A stretch of 64,000 bases of DNA from CAVZCK01 sp963798805 (GCA_963798805.1 CAWCVC010000005.1:1-64000); one strand, 5' to 3'. Positions 17,532 through 26,546 are shown, numbered from the stretch's first letter. Notes: a model not told the origin generated them from the sequence alone. Made by a program: numbers and translations.

Positions 17532-18440
17532 ATGAGGGGAATGGCGCGGATTCGTTTCGCAGCGGTCTGTCTCGTCGCGGCTCTGGCGGCGCCTCCTTCT
17601 GTGTCCGCACAGCCGGGCAAGCCAGCGACCAAGTCCAATTCCCAGCACCAGCAGCAAGCTCAGCAGCCGCAGCAACCGGCACCTTCAGGCCCCGCCATCC
17701 CGGACGCCTACAAGCTCAACCTCCTGATCCGCTCTTCGATCATCGCGCTCAATCAGGCGAACCAGACCGGCAATTACACCGTTCTGCAGGATCTCGGCGC
17801 GCCGGCTTTTCGCGCAGCGAACGACTCGGCCCGGCTCGCGCAGATCTTCGCCAGTCTGCGCCAGCGCAAACTGGATCTCACGCCGATCCTGTTCTTTACG
17901 CCTAAGCTCGTCGCACAGCCGCAGATCAACCCGAACGGCATTCTGCGCCTCACCGGCTATTTCCCGACCACGCCGGAGCGTGTGAATTTCGATATCTACT
18001 TTCAGATGATCGGCCATGACTGGCGGCTGTTCGGCATCGGCGTGGCGATGAGTCCGGCCGACGTCACCGCGGCCGTGCAACCGTCCGGACCGAGCCCGGC
18101 GGAAGCGAAAGCGCCGGCGGATGCGAAGAACATAGCCGCAGGTGGGGCCGGGCCATCGGCGGCAAAGACTGCCGACGAGACCAAGGCGGCGCCGACGCCG
18201 TCGAGAAGACCGGCGCATCTGGCCCGCAAGGAAACCAAGACTGAGGCGGAGCCGACGAGCGGTGGCACAACGAGCAGTGCCGTTCAGAACGGCACGACCA
18301 CGAACGCCACCCGCATCGATCTTTCCGCTCAGCACCCGGAAGCAGCCTCATCTGAAGCTCAAGGCGCGGGCGCCGAAAGCAGCGCGACGAAGGCCGACGA
18401 CAAGTCGAGCTTCTGGGACAGCCTATTCTCAAACCGCTGA
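17532..18440 (+). CDS. Exported hypothetical protein with low-complexity tail
   Basis: A 302-residue protein I cannot name. The signal peptide ends near SVSA-QPG and is followed by a Gln-rich spacer (HQQQAQQPQQPAP). Residues 55-180 look like one compact alpha/beta domain (NLLIRSSIIALNQANQTGNY, ILRLTGYFPTTPERV, HDWRLFGIGV) reminiscent of NTF2/Tim44-like folds. The last 120 residues are Ala/Thr/Lys-rich and probably disordered, ending SSFWDSLFSNR. It lies 115 bp after the surface-protein gene on the same strand, so a shared envelope role is possible. A second Met at 17541 is equally likely. Confidence 0.65.
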   Translation: MRGMARIRFAAVCLVAALAAPPSVSAQPGKPATKSNSQHQQQAQQPQQPAPSGPAIPDAYKLNLLIRSSIIALNQANQTGNYTVLQDLGAPAFRAANDSARLAQIFASLRQRKLDLTPILFFTPKLVAQPQINPNGILRLTGYFPTTPERVNFDIYFQMIGHDWRLFGIGVAMSPADVTAAVQPSGPSPAEAKAPADAKNIAAGGAGPSAAKTADETKAAPTPSRRPAHLARKETKTEAEPTSGGTTSSAVQNGTTTNATRIDLSAQHPEAASSEAQGAGAESSATKADDKSSFWDSLFSNR

Positions 18441-18497
18441 GTTGCTGCGGAAATCGGGCTCTGGACTCGAAAAGCGCGCCGCTCCTGAAAGCGCAAA

Positions 18498-18523
18498 AAG
18501 CCGGCGCCCCGGAGCGCCGGCTT
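18498..18523. terminator. Bidirectional hairpin terminator
   Basis: A perfect 10-bp stem, AAGCCGGCGC with GCGCCGGCTT, around a 6-nt loop between two convergent genes. On the minus strand it is followed by TTTTTGC, a good intrinsic terminator for the gene at 18603-18986; on the plus strand the T run is short. Confidence 0.65.
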
Positions 18524-18602
18524 GCGGGTCACGTCGGACCTGCGTCGCGGGGAAGCCGATCAGGCCCGGACGATAGACCCGCAGCTCACAAGGAAGTGCC
18601 CA

Positions 18603-18986
18603 CTAATGAGCGTATCCTCTGTCGTAATCGTCGTGGCCATAAGGCACCTCGTGATGCCCGTGATGGCCATGATGGCCGTAGCCGACGGGTCTGAGGCAGC
18701 TCTCGAGCACCCAGGCCTCCCTGAGCGGCAGCGAGCGAATCTGGCACCAGCCGTTGCGGCAGCCGGCATCGATATGTGTGCCGCCGAGAATCCGGATGGC
18801 CGTCTCGCAATGATAGCCGTCACAGCCGAAGATCACGGCGTCTCCCTCGACGATGAAGGGATGGGTCTCCTGGAACGCCTCATCCACTTCACCCCTGCCG
18901 CAGCAGTAGTAATCGGCCTTTGCAGTTCCGGCCGCCAACCCGAAAAACGGCAGCGCCAATAACGCGGCGAATGCGTACAGTTTCAT
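18603..18986 (-). CDS. Small exported SH3-like protein with His-rich tail
   Basis: A 127-residue exported protein. The Met at 18986 has AAAAGGGG upstream and gives a signal peptide (YAFAALLALPFFGLAAGTAKA). The middle resembles a bacterial SH3 fold (CRNGWCQIRSLPLREAWVL), as in many small rhizobial envelope proteins. It contains seven cysteines after the signal peptide, some likely disulfide-bonded. The end is His-rich (GHHGHHGHHEVPYGHDD) and could bind metal. Function unknown. Confidence 0.7.
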   Translation of the reverse strand: MKLYAFAALLALPFFGLAAGTAKADYYCCGRGEVDEAFQETHPFIVEGDAVIFGCDGYHCETAIRILGGTHIDAGCRNGWCQIRSLPLREAWVLESCLRPVGYGHHGHHGHHEVPYGHDDYDRGYAH

Positions 18987-19246
18987 GCTTATGCCCCTTT
19001 TAGAACTAAACTCCTGCGCGATGGCATAAGGCAATTAACCGCCGGAAACCTTGTGGTTTTATTAAAATTCTCGACAAATCGTCTTATCGCTAAAGGAGTC
19101 TTAAGGTCGACAAGGAGGCGTTATGCTTTACCTCTCCATGATTACGCTGGGCGTCGAAGATGTTGCCGCCGCGACGGCGTTTTACGAGGCATTCGGGCTG
19201 ACGAAATCGCCTGCAAGCCAGGAGGGCGTCACGTTCTTCCAGCTTA

Positions 19247-19266
19247 GGACATCTCGAACAATAACT
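19247..19266 (+). repeat. Left terminal inverted repeat of the IS
   Basis: GGACATCTCGAACAATAACT; pairs with 20562-20581, with mismatches only at positions 6-8. Confidence 0.9.
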
Positions 19267-19294
19267 AAATCGCGATCCGTGTACGTGCGACGGT

Positions 19295-20560
19295 GTGACT
19301 CAGCCTGCTGGGATTCCGGATCTGGGCGAACAAGGGTATGTCGGTTGCATGATCGACGAGGACGCCATTCAATATCGCTGGGACACGGTCGGCATCCGGC
19401 TCGACGAGCGGGGGCGGCGCCTGTTCGCAGCGGCCGAGGTGCGGACCGCCGGCTGGGGCGGTCTTGCGGTTGTCGCGCGGATCACCGGGCTCGCCCGCTC
19501 GACGATCAATCGCGGCGAGGACGATCTCGATGCGAAGCCGTTGGCGAAGGGGCAGGTTCGTCGCTGCGGTGGCGGACGCCGGGCCGTTGCCGAAACGGAT
19601 CCAGAGCTTGTGCCCGAGCTCAAGCGCCTTGTCGAGCCTGCAACCCTCGGCGATCCTATACGGCCTCTGATCTGGGTGTCGAAGAGCATGGACAAGCTGG
19701 CCGAGACGTTGACGGCGATGGGGCACCCGATCAGCGCCGATACCGTGCGCAAGGAGCTGGTGAAGCTCGGCTTCTCGCGCCAGCACAATCGCAAGGCGGA
19801 TGAAGGCGCAAGGCATCCCGACCGCAACGCACAGTTCGAGCACATCAACATGAAGGTCGTTGCGGCGCAGGCAGCCGGACAACCGGTCATCTCGGTCGAT
19901 ACGAAGAAGAAAGAGCTGGTCGGCAACTTCAAGAATGGTGGTTCCGACTATCGGCCCAAGGGCAACCCGCAGCGTGTGAACGTGCACGATTTCGTCGACA
20001 AGGAGCTCGGCAAAGCGGTGCCTTACGGCGTCTATGACGTGGCGGCCAATGCCGGATTCGTCAGTGTCGGGATCACCAGCGACACGGCCGAGTTCGCCGT
20101 CGAGGCGATCCGCAGCTGGCTCGGACGGATGGGACGTCAGCGATATCCAAAGGCGCAAGAGCTGACGATCACGGCGGACTGCGGCGGCTCGAACGGCGCG
20201 CGCGTGCAACTCTGGAAGGTCGAGTTGCAGAAGTTTGCCGACGAGACTGGGCTCGTGCTCCACGTCCACCACTATCCGCCGGGCACGTCCAAATGGAATA
20301 AGATCGAGCACCGCATGTTTTGCTACATCACGCAGAACTGGCGTGGCCGTCCGCTAACGGATCGTCTCGCAATCGTCGAGCTGATTGGCGCCACGACGAC
20401 AAAGGCTGGACTGAAGGTCGAATGTGCGCTCGATACCCGCACCTATGAGAAGGGCATCAAGGTCAGTCACGCCGAAATGGAGCGGCTCGACATAACAGGC
20501 GATGATTTCCATCCCGAATGGAACTACACAATCAAACCAAGACAACCAGGGTTTTCGTAG
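19295..20560 (+). CDS. ISAzo13-family transposase
   Basis: A 421-residue DDE transposase. The catalytic core begins at VISVDTKKKELVGNFKN (first Asp), has ITADCGGSNGARVQLWKVEL (second Asp) and PPGTSKWNKIEHRMF (Glu), which is the ISAzo13 signature. An N-terminal helix-turn-helix region (VARITGLARSTINRG) should bind the ends. The frame opens at a GTG (19295), with an in-frame Met at 19349. It is full-length and undisturbed. Confidence 0.93.
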   Translation: MTQPAGIPDLGEQGYVGCMIDEDAIQYRWDTVGIRLDERGRRLFAAAEVRTAGWGGLAVVARITGLARSTINRGEDDLDAKPLAKGQVRRCGGGRRAVAETDPELVPELKRLVEPATLGDPIRPLIWVSKSMDKLAETLTAMGHPISADTVRKELVKLGFSRQHNRKADEGARHPDRNAQFEHINMKVVAAQAAGQPVISVDTKKKELVGNFKNGGSDYRPKGNPQRVNVHDFVDKELGKAVPYGVYDVAANAGFVSVGITSDTAEFAVEAIRSWLGRMGRQRYPKAQELTITADCGGSNGARVQLWKVELQKFADETGLVLHVHHYPPGTSKWNKIEHRMFCYITQNWRGRPLTDRLAIVELIGATTTKAGLKVECALDTRTYEKGIKVSHAEMERLDITGDDFHPEWNYTIKPRQPGFS

Positions 20561-20561
20561 C

Positions 20562-20581
20562 AGTTATTGTTCGGAGTGTCC
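20562..20581 (-). repeat. Right terminal inverted repeat of the IS
   Basis: Reverse complement reads GGACACTCCGAACAATAACT, matching the left end at 17 of 20 positions; followed by the TTA target duplication. Confidence 0.9.
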
Positions 20582-20898
20582 TTAGCGGCAACGTTCTGGG
20601 CCTGTTCGGACGCGAGGCGCTCGAGGAGGATGCCAACGCCGGGGCAGTCTGGTCAGGCAATGGCGGCATCGCCCTGGCGTTCAACCTGCCGAGCGAAGCG
20701 GAGGTCGCGGGCGAGATCGGCGCCAGGGTCCTGAAGCAGCCGCAGAAGGCCTTCTGGGGCGGCTACCACGGCTTTTTTGCCGACCGCGATGGTCATGTCT
20801 GGGAAGTTGCTTATAATCCGTTCTTCCCGGTCGATCGGGCGGGTGTCGTTACCTTGCCCTGAGCAAGAGCGCCTATCGCATCGCCAAAGGCTGCCCTC

Positions 20899-22614
20899 TC
20901 AGTTGAACTTGGGCGGCTGGCTGAGATCGACAGCCGGCGGCTGGGCAGGTTGACTCGGCTTACCGCCAAGCCCAGGTGGCGGCGAGCCGAAATTCGGCAA
21001 ACCCGGCGGCCCCGATTGTCCGCCAAGCGGCGGAAGCTGGATCTTGATCTCCGACGGATTGATCTGCGGTCCGCTGTTCTTGTAATGCGTCACCATTTGC
21101 GGGAAAGCGATCGTCAGCCCAACCATGAACACCTGGATCAGCACGAACGGCACCGCGCCCCAGTAGATCTGGCCTGTGGTGATTGGCTCAATCTGTCCGC
21201 CGGTGATCTTGTCCAGATAGCGCTCGCGCGGCGCGACCGAGCGCAGGTAGAACAGTGCGAAGCCGAACGGCGGATGCATGAAGCTGGTTTGCAGATTGAC
21301 GCTGAGCAGCACGCCGAACCAGATCAGATCGATGCCAAGCTTTTCGGCGACCGGCGCCAAGAGCGGCACGACGATAAAGGCCAGCTCGAAGAAATCGAGG
21401 AAGAAGGCCAGGACGAAGACGAGGAGGTTGACGACGACCAGGAAGCCGATTTCGCCGCCGGGCACGCTGAGCAGCAGATGCTCGACCCAGAGATGGCCGT
21501 CGACCCCGAAAAAGGTCAGCGAGAAGACGCGTGCGCCAATCAGGATGAAGAGAACGAAGGACGAAAGCTTGGTCGTGGAGTCGAGCGCCTGGCGCAACAG
21601 ATCGAAGCTGAGGCGGCGCTTGGAAATGGCAAGGGCGAGCGCGCCGACCGCCCCCATCGCTCCACCCTCCGTCGGCGTCGCAATGCCGAGAAATATCGTG
21701 CCGAGCACGAGGAAGATGAGGGCCAGGGGCGGCATCAGCACGATGATGACCTGCTGCGCCAGCTTCGACAGCAGGCCGAGGCTGAGCTCGCGACTGACCA
21801 GGGCGATGAGGTACGCCACCACGATCGCCACTGTCGCCGACCAGATGCCCTTATTGACGATGCTCTCGCCGAAATATTCGACGACGCCGTAGCCCACCGC
21901 AATCGCAATCACCAGCGTGATGAAGAGCGATCCAATGCCGCCACCCAGGGTGCGCGCCTCTGGCGGGAGCGCCGGCACGGCCTTCGGATAGCGTGCGGCG
22001 ACCAGCATGACGTAGCCCATGTAAATGGCGGTGAGCACGAGGCCCGGAATCAGCGCGCCCTCATACATATCGCCGACAGAGCGGCCGAGCTGGTCGGCCA
22101 TGATGATGAGCACGAGAGACGGCGGAATGATCTGGGCGAGCGTGCCGGAGGCGGCGATGACGCCGGTCGCAACCCGCCGGTCATAGCCGTAGCGAAGCAT
22201 AATCGGCAGCGAAATGAGGCCCATTGCGATCACCGAGGCCGCGACGACGCCGGTCGTCGCGGCCAAGAGCGCGCCGACCAGCACCACCGCATAGGCAAGA
22301 CCGCCGCGAACCGGGCCGAAGAGCTGCCCGACCGTGTCGAGCAGGTCCTCCGCCATTCCCGATCGTTCGAGGATCAGCCCCATGAAGGTGAAGAACGGGA
22401 TGGCCAGGAGCGTGTCATTGTTCATGACGCCGAAAATGCGCTCCGGCAGGGCCTGAAGAAAGACGGTGGGAAATAGTCCCAGCTCGATGCCGATCAAAGC
22501 AAAAATGAGCCCGTTTGCGGCCAGGGCGAAGGCGACCGGATAGCCGAGCAGCAGGAGCACGATCAGGCTCGCGAACATGATCGGCGCCATATTGTCGATG
22601 AGGAGCTGTGTCAC
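20899..22614 (-). CDS. TRAP transporter, large permease subunit (DctM)
   Basis: A 571-residue integral membrane protein with many hydrophobic helices, starting LLIDNMAPIMFASLIVLLLL and containing TRAP DctM stretches such as TPTEGGAMGAVGA and QTSFMHPPFGFALFYLRS. It forms the sodium-coupled channel with the small subunit. The C-terminal 70 residues are Pro/Gly/Gln-rich (LPPLGGQSGPPGLPNF) and cytoplasmic or periplasmic tail-like, longer than usual. Its start overlaps the dctQ stop by 4 bp, so translation is coupled. Confidence 0.93.
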   Translation of the reverse strand: MTQLLIDNMAPIMFASLIVLLLLGYPVAFALAANGLIFALIGIELGLFPTVFLQALPERIFGVMNNDTLLAIPFFTFMGLILERSGMAEDLLDTVGQLFGPVRGGLAYAVVLVGALLAATTGVVAASVIAMGLISLPIMLRYGYDRRVATGVIAASGTLAQIIPPSLVLIIMADQLGRSVGDMYEGALIPGLVLTAIYMGYVMLVAARYPKAVPALPPEARTLGGGIGSLFITLVIAIAVGYGVVEYFGESIVNKGIWSATVAIVVAYLIALVSRELSLGLLSKLAQQVIIVLMPPLALIFLVLGTIFLGIATPTEGGAMGAVGALALAISKRRLSFDLLRQALDSTTKLSSFVLFILIGARVFSLTFFGVDGHLWVEHLLLSVPGGEIGFLVVVNLLVFVLAFFLDFFELAFIVVPLLAPVAEKLGIDLIWFGVLLSVNLQTSFMHPPFGFALFYLRSVAPRERYLDKITGGQIEPITTGQIYWGAVPFVLIQVFMVGLTIAFPQMVTHYKNSGPQINPSEIKIQLPPLGGQSGPPGLPNFGSPPPGLGGKPSQPAQPPAVDLSQPPKFN

Positions 22615-23189
22615 CGCCGCTCCTCCGGATGGCCGCCGACATCCTCGGCGAGCGTCTGCGCGCTCTCCCCCTCATGCGGATCGGGAATCAGCCCTCGCAT
22701 GATCGCAATGCGCTTGATGATCTCGGAAACGCCCTGCGCGGCCAGGAGGACGAAGCCGGCGAGAAGCAAGGCTTTCGCAGGCCAAATAATCAGCCCGCCG
22801 GCATTCGTCGATACCTCCTGCTGGGCGAAGGAGGTCATCACGAAGGGATAAGCCTCATAGACCATGAGAATGACGAAAGGCATCAGCATCAGGAAGTGAC
22901 CGAGAAGATCGATCCAGTTTCTGACCGATTTCGGCAGCATGCCGGAGACGATGTCGATGCGGATATGGTCGTTGCGCTGGAGCGTGTAGCTCGCGGCGAG
23001 CAGAAAGGTGGCGCTGAACAGATACCATTGCAGCTCAAGCCAGGCGTTCGAACTCATGTCGAAGGCCTTGCGGACCACTGCGTTGCCCGCGCTGATCAGA
23101 ACGGCCAGCAGAATGAGCCATGAAACGGCATGGCCGACGAACGCCGTTAACCTGTCGATCGCGGCGCTCAAACGGAGCAGCCCTTGCAT
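22611..23189 (-). CDS. TRAP transporter, small permease subunit (DctQ)
   Basis: A 192-residue membrane protein with four hydrophobic helices and the DctQ features SSNAWLELQWYLFSATFLLA and HIRIDI (as NDHIRIDIV). It pairs with DctM to form the permease. The gene lies 69 bp after the binding-protein gene, separated by a strong hairpin, and overlaps dctM by 4 bp. The C-terminal hydrophilic tail (IPDPHEGESAQTLAEDVGG) is slightly extended. Confidence 0.9.
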   Translation of the reverse strand: MQGLLRLSAAIDRLTAFVGHAVSWLILLAVLISAGNAVVRKAFDMSSNAWLELQWYLFSATFLLAASYTLQRNDHIRIDIVSGMLPKSVRNWIDLLGHFLMLMPFVILMVYEAYPFVMTSFAQQEVSTNAGGLIIWPAKALLLAGFVLLAAQGVSEIIKRIAIMRGLIPDPHEGESAQTLAEDVGGHPEERR

Positions 23190-23205
23190 CGCCTCCCCCT
23201 TTGCG

Positions 23206-23234
23206 GAAGCGCCAGCCTCGAAGGCTGGCGCTTC
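23206..23234 (-). terminator. Strong hairpin between dctP and dctQ
   Basis: GAAGCGCCAGCC and GGCTGGCGCTTC form a perfect 12-bp stem with a 5-nt loop, with no T run after it on the minus strand. In binding-protein operons such hairpins commonly protect the upstream message or attenuate read-through, giving more receptor than permease. Confidence 0.6.
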
Positions 23235-23258
23235 TTCTGGTGATATTCGGATGGCCGC

Positions 23259-24359
23259 TTAGCCGAGCTTGCCGGCGCGCTGCAAAGTCATCATGAAGCT
23301 GTCATAGCCGTAATCGGCGATCTGCTCCCAGAGGAACGAGTCCTTTCTGAACGCCATGATGTTGTCATGGACTTTCTTGAACTTGGCGTTGCTGGCGCAG
23401 ATCTCGGCATAGGTCGAAGTAGCGGCATCGAACGACGCTTGCAGGATCTCCTGCGAAAACGGGCGCAGCTGAGTGCCCTTTGCGACGAGGCTGCGGATCG
23501 CCGCCGGATTGACCTGGTCGTATTTGGCCAACATGTCGCAATTCGCCGCCTCGGCCGCAGCCGCAATCAACGCCTTATAAGCTTTCGGCAGTCCCTCCCA
23601 CTTGGCCTTGTTGACGAAGACGTGCAGCATGGCGCCGCCTTCCCAGAACCCGGGATAGTAATAATAGGGCGCGACCTTGTTGAAGCCGAGCTTCTCGTCG
23701 TCATAGGGACCGACCCATTCGGTGGCGTCGATCGTGCCTTTTTCCAGGGCCGGGTAGATATCGCCGCCGGCGATCTGCTGCGGCACGACGCCGAGCTTGG
23801 TCAATACCTTGCCGCCGAAACCTCCAATGCGGAATTTGAGGCCCTTAAGATCGGAAACGCTGTTGATCTCCTTGCGGAACCAGCCGCCCATCTGCGCGCC
23901 GGTATTTCCGCAGGGAAGGCCATAAAAATTGTAGCCAGCATAGAACTCGTTCATCAGGTCGATGCCGCCGCCATGATAGTTCCATGCATTCTGCTGGCGA
24001 GGATTAAGCCCGAACGGAACGGCCGTTCCAAACGCGAACGTTGGATCCTTGCCCCAATAATAGTAGCTGGCCGTATGGCAGATCTCGACGGTACCATTGG
24101 AGACAGCGTCGGCGGCCTGCAGACCGGGGACGATTTCGCCGGCCGGGAAGACCTGGATGTGGAATTTGTTATCCGAGGCGTCGGCGACATATTTGGCGAA
24201 GGTCTCGGCCGCACCGTAGATCGTGTCGAGAGATTTCGGAAAGCTCGACGTCATACGCCACTTCACCTCGGGCTGCGATTGAGCGATGGCCGGAGTGGCA
24301 AGCACCGCAGTCCCAGCGCCGGCAACAGCCGCGCGCTTCAGAAACGATCTTCTGTCCAT
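23259..24359 (-). CDS. TRAP transporter substrate-binding protein (TakP-like, Tat-exported)
   Basis: A 366-residue periplasmic receptor. The start MDRRSFLKRAAVAGAGT is a twin-arginine signal, so it is probably exported folded. The mature part matches the TakP group of DctP receptors: WRMTSSFPKSLDTIYGAAE, GTVEICHTASYYYWGKDP, and GGDIYPALEKGTIDATEWVG. TakP of Rhodobacter binds sodium and 2-oxo monocarboxylates such as pyruvate; a keto-acid ligand is the best guess here but chloro-aromatic or mannitol-type annotations also occur in this clade. It heads the dctPQM operon. Confidence 0.9.
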   Translation of the reverse strand: MDRRSFLKRAAVAGAGTAVLATPAIAQSQPEVKWRMTSSFPKSLDTIYGAAETFAKYVADASDNKFHIQVFPAGEIVPGLQAADAVSNGTVEICHTASYYYWGKDPTFAFGTAVPFGLNPRQQNAWNYHGGGIDLMNEFYAGYNFYGLPCGNTGAQMGGWFRKEINSVSDLKGLKFRIGGFGGKVLTKLGVVPQQIAGGDIYPALEKGTIDATEWVGPYDDEKLGFNKVAPYYYYPGFWEGGAMLHVFVNKAKWEGLPKAYKALIAAAAEAANCDMLAKYDQVNPAAIRSLVAKGTQLRPFSQEILQASFDAATSTYAEICASNAKFKKVHDNIMAFRKDSFLWEQIADYGYDSFMMTLQRAGKLG

Positions 24360-24752
24360 AAAACTCCTCCCAGTGGGTACGTTCTAATGGTGTTTTTTGC
24401 GCCGAACGCAAAACAGGTCCTCAAGAGTGTGATGGAAAGCGCATCGCGCCTATGAAGTTGCACGTCCATCGCTTTCCCCAACCCGTTCGCAAGCTTGGCG
24501 TCTTGCGTTACGGCGACGAAAGTGCACTGGCATCTGCATACAATCAAGCGGGAAATTGGTCGATAGGCGCGGGTGCTACCCGGCCGCTACCAAGGGCGGA
24601 AAAGCGGTTTTTCGAAATAATTTTTAGGCTTTCGCTAACACTTTACGACTTAAGTCAATTTTTACTAAACTCGACCCGGCTCGTAACCCAGCATCGCCAC
24701 AATGCGCCGCTATGGTTTGGGCCGATTGAGTAAGGCGTTGGAGAGACCTTTC
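24360..24752. other. Divergent intergenic region, no gene seen
   Basis: Holds the promoters of dctP (minus) and the gene at 24753 (plus). A small dyad TTTTGCG-ccgaa-CGCAAAA (24395-24413) lies in the dctP leader and could be an operator or leader hairpin. The half nearer 24753 is AT-rich. Confidence 0.35.
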
Positions 24753-25694
24753 ATGAATCAGGTTTCGTGGACGCGCATTCTGCAGCGCGCCGGAGATGAG
24801 CTCCCGAGCGAAGGCGGTGCGGATATCATCAATATGCGCGAGCGGGCTGCCGAGCGGCAGAAAGCGGCCCGGCATCCGGCGCCACCCGATCGTGATGCTG
24901 GCGATCTCGAGTCAGAACTGCAATATGCACTCAATCGTGCGGCCCAGCGCGGACGCGCGGCAAATCCGCCCCGTCCGGTCCCGCAGCCACCTTTTCCCGA
25001 CGAACGCGCGAGACGACACGCCGAAGGGGCGATGCCGGTTGCGGCCAGCCCCTACTTGCAGACCTCGTTGACGCGCGCGCCTCGAGCCGGCTTCGCAGGT
25101 CCGGCAAAGCGGAGCGGCAGCGGTTTGCGCAACGTTGTGGCGATTTCATTCTCCGTCGCGGTCATCGCCTTCGCCTACAATCGGATGAGCGCCGAATGGA
25201 CGCAGTCCTCGAACGAGAAGAGCGCGACAGAAGAGGGATCGGCGGCAGACACCCGCGCTGCGCCGGTGCTCTATAGCGGCGGTGTGAGCAGGAACACCGC
25301 TCACGAGCCGCAGGCGAACAGCGCCGCCGCCACGTCCGCCAATACGCCCGTCCGGCTGGATCTGCGCCCCTCAATCGCGCCAGACAACAGCGCAGAGAAA
25401 CGGGCCACCCAGGCGGCAAACGCCGTCGCGTCTCTCGACAATGGCAGCGAACAGGTCCTGCTTCGCCGCGGGCACGAGTTGATGGAGCGCGGCCACGTTG
25501 CCAATGCCCGCCTGATTTTCGAGCATCTGGTCGAGCAGAAAAGCGCCCTCGGCGCTTTCGCTTTGGCGCAGAGCTACGATCCGCACTATCTCGCCAGCTC
25601 ATCGGTCCCGAATGCCGACCCGGATGAAATGCAGGCAGCTTACTGGTATCAGCGCGCGGTCGAACTCGGCATGAACACCGCCGACCTTCGCTAA
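24753..25694 (+). CDS. Single-pass membrane protein of unknown function
   Basis: A 313-residue protein I do not recognise. GGAGAG upstream supports the Met at 24753. Residues 1-120 are charged and Pro/Arg-rich, cytoplasmic and probably disordered. One membrane helix follows near 125-145 (NVVAISFSVAVIAFAYN). The rest is likely periplasmic: an Ala/Ser/Asn-rich linker and then a helical C-terminus (HELMERGHVANARLIFEHLV, ALAQSYDP, AAYWYQRAVELGM) resembling TPR/Sel1 repeats. That architecture suits protein-protein contacts at the inner membrane. Confidence 0.65.
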   Translation: MNQVSWTRILQRAGDELPSEGGADIINMRERAAERQKAARHPAPPDRDAGDLESELQYALNRAAQRGRAANPPRPVPQPPFPDERARRHAEGAMPVAASPYLQTSLTRAPRAGFAGPAKRSGSGLRNVVAISFSVAVIAFAYNRMSAEWTQSSNEKSATEEGSAADTRAAPVLYSGGVSRNTAHEPQANSAAATSANTPVRLDLRPSIAPDNSAEKRATQAANAVASLDNGSEQVLLRRGHELMERGHVANARLIFEHLVEQKSALGAFALAQSYDPHYLASSSVPNADPDEMQAAYWYQRAVELGMNTADLR

Positions 25695-25724
25695 TCCCGA
25701 CAGGACCGAGGTAGGCGGAAAACC

Positions 25725-25797
25725 CCGTCGCGCGTCAAGCCGCGAGCCCAAGGTCGCCTGACCATACTCGCCCCCTCTGCCAGCCGTCGCGCGTCAA
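25725..25797 (+). repeat. Two 14-bp direct repeats
   Basis: CCGTCGCGCGTCAA occurs at 25725-25738 and 25784-25797, 59 bp apart, between two convergent genes. The second copy overlaps the stop of the TerC gene. Significance unknown. Confidence 0.5.
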
Positions 25798-26546
25798 ACG
25801 AGTTCCGACTGCTTCCGCCGTAAGAACCACCCAACAGCAACCACCAACAGCGCTCCGGCCGTTGCCGCGCCGAGCGAGACGTGATCGTGGGCCAAGTGCC
25901 CGGCGAACTCGGTGAGCACATCCCTGACCGCGGGATCATGGGCGATAAGCTCGCCGGCAATCCATCCGAGCAGGCCGGCGCCGGCCCAGACCAGGATGGG
26001 GAAGCGCGTCAGCAGCGACATCACGACGGCGGCGCCCGCGATGATCAGCGGCACGCTCGCGGCAAGACCGAAGATAAAGAGAGCGGGATTTCCCTTCGCC
26101 GCAGCAGCGATGGCGATAACGTTATCGAGGCTCATGACGATATCGGCGATCGCGACGATGCGCACCGCCTTCCAGAGCTTCTCGCTGCCCTGAATCTGGC
26201 TCTCGTCGCTGCCGTCTTCCGGCAGCAGCAGCTTCACCGCGATGAAGAGCAGCGCGATCCCTCCGGCCAGCTTCAGGAAGGGGAACGTCATCAAGCCCGA
26301 GACGATCAGCGTGAAGGCGATGCGCATCACGACTGCGACGCCAGCGCCCAGGACCATGCCCCAGACGCGCAAATTCGGCGGGAGATTGTGGCAGGCAAGC
26401 GCGATGACGACCGCGTTATCGCCGGCCAGGAGAATGTCGATCCAGATGATCTGGAGCACCGAGAGCCAGAATGTCGGCTCATGCATGTCCGTCCAGAGCG
26501 CATCGAGCGCGGCGCTCGCCGTTCCCCAATCCAATATTTCCGTCAC
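25794..26546 (-). CDS. TerC/YjbE-family membrane protein (probable metal exporter)
   Basis: About 250 residues with seven or so hydrophobic helices. Two conserved acidic helices, DILLAGDNAVVIALA and DIVMSLDNVIAIAAAA, are the TerC/Alx hallmark and are thought to carry manganese or calcium. Of the subgroups it best resembles YjbE. I start at a GTG (26546) with AGG upstream because the extra N-terminal stretch (ILDWGTASAALDALW) resembles relatives; a Met at 26486 is the alternative. I looked for a yybP-ykoY riboswitch upstream and did not find a convincing one. Confidence 0.88.
   Translation of the reverse strand: MTEILDWGTASAALDALWTDMHEPTFWLSVLQIIWIDILLAGDNAVVIALACHNLPPNLRVWGMVLGAGVAVVMRIAFTLIVSGLMTFPFLKLAGGIALLFIAVKLLLPEDGSDESQIQGSEKLWKAVRIVAIADIVMSLDNVIAIAAAAKGNPALFIFGLAASVPLIIAGAAVVMSLLTRFPILVWAGAGLLGWIAGELIAHDPAVRDVLTEFAGHLAHDHVSLGAATAGALLVVAVGWFLRRKQSELV

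Larger units (their letters stand above)
19247..20581 (+). mobile_element. ISAzo13-family insertion sequence, complete (1335 bp)
   Basis: The ends are imperfect 20-bp terminal inverted repeats: GGACATCTCGAACAATAACT on the left and, reverse-complemented, GGACACTCCGAACAATAACT on the right (17 of 20 match). A 3-bp duplication, TTA, flanks it at 19244-19246 and 20582-20584. One intact transposase fills the interior. With both ends and gene whole, the element may still be active. Confidence 0.93.
19123..20862 (+). pseudogene. VOC (glyoxalase-like) gene disrupted by an ISAzo13-type element
   Basis: The left piece (19123-19246) encodes MLYLSMITLGVEDVAAATAF and ends GVTFFQL. The right piece (20585-20862) resumes NVLGLFGREALEED and contains FWGGYHGFFADRDGHVWEV. 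Removing bases 19247-20581 and one TTA copy joins them in frame as FFQL-SGNVLGLFGREAL, giving a complete 133-residue vicinal-oxygen-chelate protein. The gene was therefore intact until a recent insertion. A GGAGG-type ribosome-binding site precedes the start. VOC proteins bind a metal and act as lyases, dioxygenases or resistance proteins; which applies here is unknown. Confidence 0.93.
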
